This document shows, one piece after another, positions 1 to 11,200 of a stretch of DNA of 64,000 nucleotides. The translations under genes and the position numbers were made by a program. Each line of letters opens with the position of its first letter. Position 1 is the first letter of the stretch. This DNA comes from Gamarada debralockiae (taxonomy: Eukaryota > Ascomycota > Leotiomycetes > Helotiales > Hyphodiscaceae): positions 1-64,000 of the forward strand of contig NXFV01001603.1 in assembly GCA_002803225.1 (NCBI GenBank). The letters are read 5' to 3'. Under the pieces are notes generated by a model. The model did no database searches and was not told the DNA's origin. It saw only the letters and a list, made by a program, of their open reading frames with translations.

Positions 1-154
1 TAAAAAAATTAAAAAAATTAAAAAAATTAAAAAAATTAAAAAAATTAAAAAAATTAAAAAAAATTAAATAAAAATTAAATAAAATAATAAAAAAAAAATT
101 AAAAAAAAAATAAAAATAGAATTAAATAAAATAAAATATAAAAATTAAAAATTA

Positions 155-185
<31 letters not shown>

Positions 186-203
186 TAAATAAATAAAAAA
201 GGA
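1..203. repeat. A/T-rich simple repeat at window edge
   Basis: Almost pure A and T. The first 60 bases are a tandem of A6-8TT units, decaying into A-rich tract with TAAA and AAAT variants up to about 203. No coding potential. It may be a microsatellite or an A/T-rich isochore edge next to the NLR gene. Confidence 0.9.
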
Positions 204-471
204 GCACAAACTACCTCACCCAATTCCGAGCACGCCGTGGCACGGGCATAGAAGAATATTAAGCGAAGCTGCTAGAATATTCTAGGCTCACTGATCTAGT
301 ATGTTTACAAATTATATGAAAGTATTTTAGCATTAGTAACAATATATAAAGATCAACTCCCCCAAGCCCCTCTTTATCAAAGTTAGAAAAATAAAAGAAT
401 ATGAATTACTTGACTATTCCGATGTGACAGTTCTTAAAAGCCAAGAGCAGTAGCATCTATCTGTTTGTTCA
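204..471. other. 3' flank of the NLR gene, no gene seen
   Basis: A/T-rich flank between the simple repeat and the stop codon of the NACHT-ankyrin gene. It probably holds that gene's 3' UTR. I see no other feature. Confidence 0.5.
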
Positions 472-3400
472 CTAGCTATTGCTACCTTGGCGCCCTTCTC
501 GAGTAGAGAGCAGCTTGACGACGGCCTCGTGCCCGTTCTGAGCTGCCCACAAGAGCGGTGTCCGACCGTCTTCACTATCCTTCGAGTCGACCTCGGCCTT
601 GTTCTCGAGCAGTAGCTTAACGACAGCCTCGTGCCTGTTCCGAACTGCCCACAAGAGCGGCGTCCGACCGTACTCACTATCCTTCGAGTCGACCTTGGCC
701 TTGTTCTCGAGCAGTAGCTTGACGACAGCCTCTTGCCCGCTCCAAGCTGCCCACAAGAGCGGCGTCTGACCGTACTCACTATCCTTCGAGTCGACCTCGG
801 CCTTGTTCTCAAGCAGTAGCTTGACGATAGCCTCGTGCCCGCTCTGAGCTGCCCACAAGAGCGGCGTCCGACCGTACTTATCCTTCGAGTCGACCTCGGC
901 CTTGTTCTCGAGCAGTAGCTTGACGATGGCCTCGTGCCCGCTCCAAGCTGCCCACAAGAGCGGCGTCTGACCGTACTCACTATCCTTCGACTCGACTTTA
1001 TCCTCAAGATCGAGGCTAGTCGAGTTTTGCTCATATAGAAATTCCTCTACAGCATTATCCAGGCCTAGAGCAGATGCCAGACACAGTAGAGATCCAGTTG
1101 CTGGAATTGCGTAATGCTTGTTATGGATTTTAGTCCATTTCACACGTAGTTCAGATGGTAAACAAATATCTCGTGTCATATTTGCCACTGCTACCTGGCA
1201 ATTTTGCCCTGACTGGCGGTAGTGATCTATCCAGTAGATAGCAGAGTAGTCAAGCAGTGAATCATCCATCTTTGAAAAGTTTGAATAGAGGTAGGAGATG
1301 CATGCTTCTGCAAGGATCGAATTGGCGTCCGTCAAGTCGATGGAGTACTTCCAAAGATATAAGTGAGGGGCAATCGTCCCAGAGTCCGGCGTGTCCTGCG
1401 CTTTCTGATTCTCATTGTTGATGTTGGGGCTAGTTGCGATTAGAAATTCTCTCACTGTTTGATGGAGAAGGTAAAGTCTATCATCGACACGGATAACAAG
1501 GAGACCACAACAATCCCGGATTATGTTCCAGATTCCCTCTTCCGATTCTATTTCATCGGCCAAATCCTCGTATGGTGGCTGATACTCCGGTAATAGCAAA
1601 GCTATTGACATTTCCTGAAGAGTGAGGGGTCTTCTTGCCGCTACAATCATTTGCAAGATATTTCGCGTCTTTCTGAGGTCCTGATTGCCTAGGCCTTGGG
1701 TTTTCGATCTGTTCAGAATCTTTTCGTAGGCGTCATTGACGTCTTTTGGCGGATTTTTAACAAAGCTCTCGATATACTTCTTGTTGATGCCAGAAGTCTT
1801 TTTCAGGAGATCGTCGAAAACAAGAGTGATCCACAGATAGGTACGTCCTGGAGTAGCACCCAGATTCGTTTTCATCAAATTACTTCTCTGCTTCGTGAGG
1901 TGAAAATCATCACAGATCTGATCGATGCGTTTGTTAACAACGATCTTGATCTCCTCTGCAATATCGTTGGCAACATCATCTTCTTCGCCAGCAAGACGGA
2001 TTTCGGAAAGCTTGTGTCCCCAAGCGTAAGAGAACTGAGATTGAATTATTTCTCCATACGGCCGAGTGGTTAAGAAAAGCTTAAGAAGACATGATGCCTG
2101 GTTTTGTGGGGTTCGATAGAACTCATTGATGGCTTTGATAAGTTCGTTCCTGTCATTCGGTCGGCATTCGTCCAGGGCATCAAGAATGCAAATAACCTCT
2201 CCAGCATCGGTGTGAAGAGCAGCCTCAGTGAATGTCTTCCAGAGACTGGAAACAGAACCAAAAAAACTCTCTTTTCCCATGGTCTCAAGACGCCGAAGAG
2301 CGGAATCGGCTAGAGAAGTACGACATTTCGACTCAGAGATGATCAGGAGCTGATGAAGGAGTGTGCAAAGTGCCCCAATGGCACTCTTTTGAGGTTCAAA
2401 ATCATCCTTGAAGAAGAAATAGCACACAGCTCGGTCTTTGAACTTGGATAAGACGGTGTCGATAAGATGTTTTGACAGAACCGATTTGCCGCATCCTGGA
2501 TAAGCGGTCAAGAGAAGAAGAGGAGACCCCGAAATTGGATTGTCAGAAGACTCCCATGCTTTGAACTTGTCGTGATTTGTGAACCATTTGCAAGTACCTT
2601 CCTCCGCACGCTGGACTCGGTCTTTGCTGTATTCGTAGCTATTCCCGCCGGGCCATGCATGTTCATTGAGTTTTTGGAGCAATGCCGTAATTTTCTCGTT
2701 ACGGGCAGCGGTTTCTTTGCTAAGGGTTGCGGTCTGTTGCGCCATTTGATCCTTTTCCAGTGCTTCGTGGATCATCCGAATATCTTTCCAGCCACGGACT
2801 ATACAGTGATTATATACACGAGCCTCGGCACTTTCGATTGCGGATAGCAAGTGATCCCATTCACCCTGGTTGAACATGTCTTTCAATTTCTGAGTGATTG
2901 GATCCTCTTTAAGGTGGCAGGCTGCCCTGGCTAAAAACTCAAGTATGTCGGAGCACAGTTTCGTCATAGATGTCTTGAATACCGGCTCTTGCGTGTCGGT
3001 CCAGTGGAGCTTCTCGAGTTCAGCAAGATCGTAAATCACGTGTGGAATCTTATCCAGGCCTTTGAAGAGAACGTCCCGCTGACTACCGGCTTGAACATAA
3101 AGCTATCTGAGCATCAGTATCTGGCGTATGTAGTCGCAATGAAAACTTCACCGTCAAAACGAGTATCACACCAGCACACGCTATCGAAGCAGGGAGGCAA
3201 GGTTGAGCAGCAGCGGAAATGATCTTTTCCGCTCTTAGAATGTAATCGGCTGCTTTCTTCAAGACGGTAGAAAATTTGCCCAACTTGCTGGTGTCGTGAA
3301 AACTCTTAGATTCAGAGACAATGAAAGCGGAGATGTGTTTCTGCATCTCGAGAGTACCAGAAGGCTCGAGATCTTCCCTCAATTCCAATCTCAGGATCTC

Positions 3401-3853
3401 GTAGAACGCACCAAGAAGTTTCTTCTTTTCTTTGTCCCGTCTCAGTTGGGCTTCAGCAATCTTCCACATGCCGTTTTCTTGGGCCGAGTCGGCGCCATCC
3501 GCATTCGTCCCTAGTTCAATATTTTCATTCTCTTGATCCTGAGACACATCCGTCGCGGCGCCTAGTTTGGCATCTTCCTCGTCATCCAGCTCGATCGCCG
3601 ATACCGTAGCATTAGCACTAGCGACAAGCTGGGCATCACAATTAATGCCGTGCCTGATCTCCAGTGTGGAAGAACTCGCACCAGCTGTGGCCGGAGCATC
3701 ATTTGCTTTCCCCCTGCTCGGAACTGGTGATGGTGTACGACTCGATTGACGAGAGTGGTCTCGAGAAAACAGGTGGCGCCAACCAGGCTGAGCCGACTTC
3801 CATCGCTCCAGATAGCTCTTCTTACAGCGACCGGCGGCTTGTTTCTCGCTCAT
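472..3853 (-). CDS. NACHT-ankyrin NLR-type protein
   Basis: Two exons: 3853-3152 and 3078-472, with a 73-nt GT-AG intron; 1102 aa, start ATG at 3853. Order: disordered Ser/charged N-terminus (about 1-120); a helical region resembling the fungal N-terminal domain found before NACHT (about 120-330); a NACHT NTPase with P-loop PGCGKS at about 428-433 and Walker B ICILDALDEC at about 530-539; a helical linker; five ankyrin repeats (about 937-1092) with the TPLLWAA core. Splicing restores a continuous reading where exon 1 alone would hit a stop. Fungal NLRs are intracellular STAND NTPases implicated in non-self recognition and programmed cell death; what this one senses is unknown. The array ends mid-repeat, so the C-terminus may have been shortened. 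The family call is firm, the biological role is inferred. Confidence 0.88.
535..1000 (-). repeat. Near-identical coding ankyrin repeat array
   Basis: Five 99-102 bp units (33-34 codons) inside the NLR gene, very similar at the DNA level. For example the string CTTGTTCTCG recurs near 599, 701, 803 and 902. Differences concentrate in a few codons, such as WSG/QSG/RNR/QNG in the variable turn. DNA-level identity implies recent duplication or gene conversion between units. Confidence 0.85.
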
Positions 3854-4949
3854 TCTGAGAAGATTGTAAATGAGGTGATTGCTGAGCGATATTCCATTCC
3901 AAGCTTAAGGTGAACGGTGGAGAGAGTCGAGATGAGGGACAACACACTTTGCAGCACAAGAGGCTGCGGCTGAGGCCGGGCATAGCGAAAAGGTATGATG
4001 AGCGATATGGACGAGGCTGCATGATCCATGTCCGGCCTACGGCGGACGGCCAATTGTTTTATCGTCTTTGCAGCTAATTACACAAGGAAAATTATTCTTT
4101 TGCGGAGACTACGTGTTGTCAAAGCATTGGCTTGCGCAGGATCCATTACAGGACATGGACGCCACTCTATGGCTATCAACTTTGTGGCTAGAACTATCAT
4201 GCATTCTTGCGGCGCTAAAAACAACAGCTTCTCGTCTAACAAAGTGATCTAATTCGGGCATAGCTTGGCATTGCGGACCGTCCGGAGAATTTTGATGAGT
4301 GCGCTTGGGGTGAAGCTGGTTTTGAAAGTACTGTAGCACTGTTCAGCAGAGTACATGGGATGACAAACACGGATGGTGTCAGTGCCAAAAACGGCTGATG
4401 TGGTCTGTGCTCAGAATTTTTTAGGCGAAAGATGACGAAGCCGATTTTGCAAGTGACTGTATCGCGGGGTCTTCACAGCGATTGTGGCGGAGGCCGCCAT
4501 CCTCATTCAATTCGGCTTCTGACGACGTCGGATCCTGGATTGTCGGGATTGATCTGGAGGCCACCTTCCTCAAAAGGACTTCGCCCTGAGTCTCGCCGTG
4601 TGATCCTCATAACTCAAGCTCATACAAACAACTATGCATAACGGCCTGATCGAACATCGTTCCAATTGACGATGTCCCTGCGCTGGGCAGAAGGGAGGCT
4701 GGGGGCCTCGGGAGGCCACCTTCATTTCACGAAATAGTGGGCCGAGCTTCACCGCCCAGACGCCCAAAACTTCGCTTTAAAAGCAGCCTGTATTTTCACC
4801 AACTTACACCTAAAATCAGGGCCCCCACGTCGCCGCATTAATACCCATTGTATTTCACCCTTCAACATCAATGACTTTGTATCTACATTCATTCGAAAAC
4901 AAATCTCAAAGGCGACAACATGGCAATTCGGAACAGTCTTGCTTCCCCA
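3854..4949. other. Intergenic, no supported gene
   Basis: Promoter region of the NLR gene and 3' flank of the next gene. Only short overlapping open frames without recognisable domains. It contains two copies of GAGGCCACC (4557-4565 and 4712-4720), listed separately. Confidence 0.5.
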
Positions 4950-5866
4950 TCAATAGTCGAATTGCGCTCCAATTCCTGTCAAGTGGCCTTCCAATTCCCC
5001 ATTGCCATTCTCATATCTCACCACCTGCTGATATGGCACGACATCGAATCCCGAACCAAGTCCCATTCCCTGAACATGATGATCTGACACCACCTCTCCT
5101 ATAACAGACCAAGATGCTTGTTCTCCGTATCTATCGACAAGAGACTGCTGTAAATGCGCTGGGACTTCAACATCAAGGCTGGCATTACCGTTCGTGATAG
5201 TAGCTGCATATTCGGCGTACTCTGTGGAGTAGCATTGCTGTGTCGCCGAGCTCACTTGGTTGAAATTGCTGGTGTATTGAGCGAATGATGTTAAGTTGGT
5301 TGACTGAGTGGGATAGTTCTGGGATCCCTCTCTGGTTTCGATTGATGGGGTGGATGCATAGTTTGAGGTGCCGTTGAAGTGCGTCCCTGAGCCATGAGCT
5401 TGTGAGGAGTTTGGTGTTAGATATCCGTTGGCTTTGTTGGAAGAAGTTCGTTTCTCATTGGTTTGGGGACTTCCACTTCCTTTGTTTTTGGAGGATCTGG
5501 GGTATCATTAGCATTCAGATACAGTGAGGAAGTGTGAATGGGAAGAAGTCAAACCTTTGAGAAGAGTGCGAAGAGCGGTGGTTTTTGGAAGTCATCATGA
5601 GAAAAGTATATATGTCAAAGATAGAAATTTCCAAATGAGTAGTCTGGCACTTTGAACGTAGTGAGTGAAGCATGTGTAATTCAAGAGCTGTTCCGAAGTA
5701 GTGAACAGAACTTGAATTTATACACCTGATTTGTGTAACATTGAGGGCCTCCCAAATTTGCATATTGGTGGCCTCTTGATGTGTGCTAATAGGTGGCCCC
5801 GTCGGGTACTATAAAATGTGTATTTAAGATTGGTGGCGTCTGCGTTGGCTCAGGAGGGGTGGCCTC
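4557..5866. repeat. Four GAGGCCACC motifs flanking one gene
   Basis: GAGGCCACC occurs at 4557-4565 and 4712-4720; its reverse complement occurs at 5767-5775 and 5858-5866. The two downstream copies sit in or near a shared context, GGGAGGCC preceded by CAAATTT or CAAATT. Orientation is symmetric about the small gene at 4950-5598. They may be regulator sites or remnants of a small inverted-repeat element; nothing in the sequence decides. Confidence 0.35.
4950..5598 (-). CDS. Small Ser/Asn/Gln-rich protein of unknown function
   Basis: Two exons, 5598-5555 and 5496-4950, with a 58-nt intron that joins in frame; 196 aa. The start is the first of two adjacent ATG codons at 5598. The N-terminal half is low complexity and rich in Ser, Asn, Thr and Lys, likely disordered. 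The C-terminal ~100 residues are more ordered-looking, with acidic and aromatic residues and a Gly-rich tail. No signal peptide, membrane segment or domain that I recognise. The short first exon with a consensus intron argues for a real gene. An alternative upstream ATG at 5763 lies in the same frame and would add 55 N-terminal residues; I prefer the shorter start, which is not decisive. Confidence 0.6.
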
Positions 5867-6129
5867 CCAATTTGAAAGGGATATCCAGTCAAAACGAAAA
5901 AAAGAGCAAATACGCTTGACAACTTTGATCACAGGCTGAATTGCCAGTGAACAGTTTTTGAGTCACCTGTATTCACTAAATATGTCCAAAACATTCCTGT
6001 TACCGCATCTTCTCCAATCATAAACGAGTGCAAGGCAAGGTAATTTCGTAAACCACAAATGCAATGCAGGAAATGGTATCAAACAAACGCCACCCAAACA
6101 TATTATGAAAATCATCAACCCGAGGCCGT
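5599..6129. other. Intergenic, no supported gene
   Basis: Upstream region of the small gene, including two inverted GAGGCCACC copies. No coding signal recognised. Confidence 0.5.
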
Positions 6130-7450
6130 GCTCGCTGATACATCCATAGCCTTCAATCCCTGGTCTTCAAGGTCATCCATATGCTCTCTCGCCCAGGGGC
6201 TTCTCCTCCTAAGAGGACGTCCCCACTTCGCCAAGATGAATTGTATGGGCATCATCACCAATGCCCAAAAAGCCAAGCAATGAGCTGGCCCACCGGTATC
6301 CTAAATTCCCGTACATTTGAGTCCCAAAGAGGGGGAATACGCCTCCGACCATGTTGCACGCGAAACAGACTCCGGCAAGTGCTGATGCTGCATAGACCTG
6401 AAACGTGTCAGTTGAGGGCCAGATGTGGGTTAGCGGGAAAACAAACTTTTTATATATCTTCGACGCACATGAACGTCATGAGAATGAAGATGTAGAAAGA
6501 TTATCCGTAGAAGGCGGAGGCATGATCCAGAAGACGTGTGTAGAGGTCCAGGCGAAAAGACCAGGCTTGCTGGAAACACTACTCAAAGTCAACCGAATCC
6601 TGATATGGGACAAATAGGTCTTACCCATAGCAGCTACCATAGACGTCAGTACTCTGGTCTCTGGAATATTCTTGCCATCCGAATCTTCGATTTACTTGAG
6701 GTAATACGTCTCTTGCCAAAGATGCGTGATGGGTCCGAAAAGCACCCCGACGCAGACGCCTAAGTTGGCCAGTCCCACCTCGATTGTGTTGAATCCATAC
6801 CCCATGGGGCCGAAGACCAGTGTAAATGCCCTATTGAAGAGAAAGGTCAATCCAAACAAGTACCCATTGTACACGTCACAGAAGATGATGACCGGCTCGG
6901 TGAAAAGGTCGCACAAGAGACAACATGACAAGTTGCTTTAGGCTTTGTACACGCATCTCCTCAGGTACTTCGAGATACATCTTCCCAGTATCTTTGCGAA
7001 GTCGTTCAGTGCGCCGACGGAGGATTACACCATGTCGAGTTTCTCTCGGCACGACGCAGAGGAGAAGAAACAGGACTCCTGTCACACCCACCATACCTCA
7101 GAACACGGCCCGGAATCTTTGTAGCTGTGCGATGAACGAGAATGCGAGGTCCTCGCTAAGCGCCCCGAATTCGGGCATTGTCTCATCCCACGGGATGAGA
7201 CAATGCCTAAATTCGGCAAAGCTTAGGTGCGCTTTGAATGCTCGCAAGTGGCGCTTGTAGAACCGCCGGCTGAGCGGATATTATATATAGAAAAGACTGA
7301 TTGCTTTCCCGCATCTCCTGGAAAATGGAGTGAACAGTGGGGAAGTGAAGGGGAAAACGGTACTGAAGCATGAGGTTGGAAGCCATGACGATGATGGTCG
7401 CGTTGACAACTCGGCGATCACTGGCTGGCGCCAAACTATCGCAATAGAAT
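6130..7450 (-). pseudogene. Broken MFS transporter gene
   Basis: Fragments in different frames on the minus strand reconstruct the order of a fungal MFS drug/polyamine-type transporter. Near 7090-6900 is the cytosolic loop ETRHGVILRRRT followed by LRKDTGK and EVPEEMRVQSLKQLV. Near 6930-6700 are two membrane segments with CDVYNGYL and FGPMGYGFNT. Near 6400-6250 is the late segment FPLFGTQMY, then after a one-base frame change near 6260 the C-terminal tail AKWGRPLRRRSPWAREHMDD. The N-terminal third (7434-7207) is scrambled and no start codon leads into a continuous frame. At least one frameshift and internal stops are visible, so this is a relic; missed introns explain only part of the breaks. 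Confidence 0.75.
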
Positions 7451-8244
7451 AGGATGTTTAATTGCTCGTGGAAAGATAAGATAAAAAGGTTTCACTCTCG
7501 CAAAGGTATTGGAGGCCGAATTAAAATGGCAATTGGAGACCGCTGAGCATTTCCATGTTACCGCCCCTTGTGGAAGTCAGTAAATTTGGCGCTCGATATC
7601 AAGGAAGAAAGGATGGAGAAATGAAGAACGCGGATGCAGGCGCCGAAAGTGCATTTGAGCTAGTCTTAAGGACGCCAAGAGTCCACGTGCAAAGAGGCTG
7701 AAAGATCACCAGTGGTCTCCGTATTTTTGGTGGATATCAACCTCAGAATACTTCTGTGCAAGCTGATTATGAAGAGTTAACCTTCATACGCGGTTGAAGT
7801 ATTCAGCGACGAGTGGGTGGAGGAGATTGCTTTGTCACGGGATCAACAGCGCGGGTACCCATTCCTTCCACTCTGAAAGGGGTGGATCTCGGGGTAAGTT
7901 CCTGAATGTGCAAAAATTTAAGAGCAAGGCTCTTGATTCCAACCCTTCCTCTTCCAATGCCGGAAATGTTAAGGGTTGAATGTCTCACACAGCTGACCAA
8001 GATGCTGCTTCATTCAGTGGAGTCACGGCTTTAGGAATTATCTATTAGTTGCAGCTTTTTGACAAACCAACAAATGAATCAGCCAAGTTGAAGACACAGT
8101 TCTACTCTGGACGCTCCCAGACCCATCCCATCAAACATCCAAATCCAATCGCCGGCTCTGCATCGATGTATATAACCCATCCCAAATATCTCAAGTATAT
8201 GTGCAAACGAAAATTAAAACGCTCAAAAAAACTATTTTCTTTCT
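7451..8244. other. Intergenic, no supported gene
   Basis: No domain-bearing frame. It holds the 3' flank of the oxidase gene and the former upstream region of the transporter relic. Confidence 0.5.
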
Positions 8245-11200
8245 TCAAACTCCGGGAAGCTCAAAGCCAGGAAGGTTAGGCCAGTTGCCGAGTTTCGCTG
8301 GATCGCCTCCGATGCGAACGAATTGTCCGACGGATGGAGTGGGTCCGTCGAGAACGAACATCATGTACCATCCGGGGGGTGCGACGTGCGCGGATGGTGG
8401 GGCGGTGACAGTGCAGGTGGTGCCAGCGCATGAAACTTGTGGGAAGAGCGTTCGTTGACCCATTGCATTTCCGTGAGTGCTGACGACTGAGCCGAGAAGG
8501 GAGACCTTCAAGTTGGCAGTCGAGCCGGAGGTGAGGGTGAATGTCGCAGTTGAATTAGCTCCGGTGTATGACCAGTCAGTGTTGGTAATTGTGAAGGTTG
8601 GTCGCGGCAATCCGGAAAGAAGATAGGGGGGTGTGAAGACCTCAACTCGGTATTCTTCAGGGAACTCGCCTGCGGGGTCGTTGTAGTCTCCGGTAGGGTC
8701 AGATCCAGATACCATGACACGGCCATCGAGGAGAGTGATGGCCTCGGAGTGGTAAAGACGTGCAACGGTAGTGTTGGCCATGATGCTCATGCGTTGGTTG
8801 AGGGGCTTAGAGGGGTCGTACATGACTGCGTTGTAGTTGGGTGAGCCTCCGAGACCGAAGCCTGCAACACCGTGCTGGCCACCGTTAAGAATCATGTAAG
8901 TTCCATCAGGGAGACCGGCCATGCAGGACATGACACGTCTTGAAGGCTATTGAAGGGTCAGGAACATAGTCACAGCTTGGATCAGTCTTGTACTTACCAT
9001 TCTCTCAACATTCCAAACAGGTGTAGCAGCCTCGGGTTGAGTCGACACACAGTTATCGACGGCATATCCTCCACCTTGGGTAGAACCACCACAGATCAAG
9101 ACTGTCAAGAGGTCCGTGTATGGGTAGTGTTGGGGAAGATTGACCATTGCACCTTCGAGTTGATAGGTTCGTCCCGCGGTTGGATCATTGACATTTCCAG
9201 GGATAGGTGGGAGAGTCTTGATAGTCTGGAAAGTTTTCTCGTCCAAAATTCGAGCTTGGTTCCAGTACGCAATGAAGATACCAGAAGGAACGACAGTGAT
9301 GAATGGGTAGAGGTTGAATGGCCATGTCTCATCAAGGAAGTCCAAGTAGACAGTAGTATTGGCATAGCCGTTTGGCCGAGAAGCATCGGGAGGCCCAGTC
9401 GGTGGCAAGAGCTCAAGCGTGGGGTTTTCATTGCCGTTGTTGTTAACCTCGCCACCAACAACGAGGATAGATCCGTTAGCCATGATCATGGCAGAGGGAT
9501 ACCAACGAGGGGTTTGCAACTGGAGGTGTGTAGGGTCCTCGACCCATTCATTGACACCCTTAACTCCGGGAGAGCCATCTGGCAAGTACAATCTGATGCC
9601 AAAATTAGAGGACCCCGCCCATCCACCTACTGTCAACTGTCTTCCAGCCTTGTCTGGAAGTGTTAGACCGGCAGAGCAGAACACGTCAGTCTGCAACCCA
9701 GTCATTGTTCTCCAAGCGGCCGAGAAGTTGTCGATCTGGGATAGATCCAATTCGTAGGCACCAGTTCCATTGGGCTCACCAGTTCCGGACTTCTCAACAA
9801 AAGTGACCTTGCCATTGACAGTTTGAGAAGTGATCAAAGGAACGACAACACCGCCAATCAACAATGAGTATGTTCCGGCAGCGTTGCCTGTTGGAATATT
9901 CCAGCTGGTGATCGGGGTGCTGCCATTGTATGCGTAGTAGCTGAGCAAGTTACCAGCTCCGCACATGTACTGTGGCGCTCCTGTACACAAGACATTGCAC
10001 TGTGAATCAGCAACAATTTGTGGGGGAGTGGCGTAGGTGAAGAACTGTGCATCGTCGGGATCTGTTGATGTGTTGGGTACTGAAGCAACGAGAACGTTTT
10101 GCTGATCGCCACAGAAGCATTGAGAACCATACTCCAATCCAGCGGCGTTGTAGCCATATGCTTGACATTGTTGAATGCAACCAATAATAGTATTGTTGCT
10201 GCTATCCGAGACCTTCCAAGGCAAGGTGTTAAGGGTCTCCTTTTGAGTGCTTTTGGCGTTAACGTTCTCGTTGGAGAGGGTGTTATCTTGAAGGCAGCCT
10301 TTGTAGAACCAGCCAGCTGGCAATCCGGAAGTTTGGGGGCCAGGGGCTTGGTAGGCCTGAGGAGTTCCAATAGAGTATAAGGACATTCTGCTACCTCCAC
10401 CGCACATCTCCTTTGAGTTTCCGGAACAAGCATCATTGCAGTCTGTTTGTTGGGCGGCAAGTGCACCACCGTTGTAAATAGCGTTGCCGCAGAAGCATTG
10501 AACACTGTACTCAGTTCCTGCAATGGTGTATCCTGCAGCTGCACACGTCGCGACACATGCCTCGTTAGTGTTGCCAGCTGTGTTGTCAGGTTGTTGATTT
10601 TGAAGGATACGTCCGTTTAGACCATCAACATAGCATCCGTAATAAGCCCAACCAGTTGGAAGTCCAGTTGCGGCAGAGCTACCGACAGAAATGGATGATG
10701 AAGAGGTCGTTGACGGTGTAGACACTGTCCCGGTTCCGCTGCTAGTTGAGACTGTGCCGGAAGTTGATGAGGATACTCCACCAGAGCCAACCATGTACAT
10801 CTCAAGGCGATTTCCTGCTCCGCAATATTCGTAAGCATTTCCAGGGCAGGTAAAGGAACAGTCTGTGAGAGCAGCGAGAACGGATCCTGTATTCAGGGAA
10901 TTGCCACAGTAACCTAACGCCCGTTAGCTTAGTCAAATAATAAAAGAGGACAACATACACTCTCCACCATACTCAACACCCCAGTACAAGAATCCTTGGC
11001 AGTTGGCAGCGCACATCTCCAAAGTCATCGCAGTGTAATTATAGAATGAGGCTCCAGTCAAAGCTCGAATGTTTGTTCCTTCGGTATAACACCCTTGGAA
11101 TGCGTAGGCACCAATCTGGCTCTTGACTCCCAAAGTTGGAGCTGCTGTGGCAGTGGACGAGGTGCTACTCACTACTCCTTGCACGGATGAGGAGCTGCTC

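Noticed and set aside
414..1034. 206-codon plus/minus shadow frame with Arg/Ser-rich repeats over the ankyrin array
   Set aside because: It is an alternative frame of the tandem ankyrin DNA; the repeat itself produces the long open stretch. No independent features.
2055..2125. tRNA-like promoter boxes (GGCCGAGTGGTTAAG and GGGTTCGATAGAAC)
   Set aside because: They lie inside the NACHT coding sequence; acceptor and T stems do not pair, so no cloverleaf forms.
9858..10556. 232-codon frame on the minus strand
   Set aside because: Overlaps the oxidase's Cys-rich exon in another frame; the WSC reading is far better supported.
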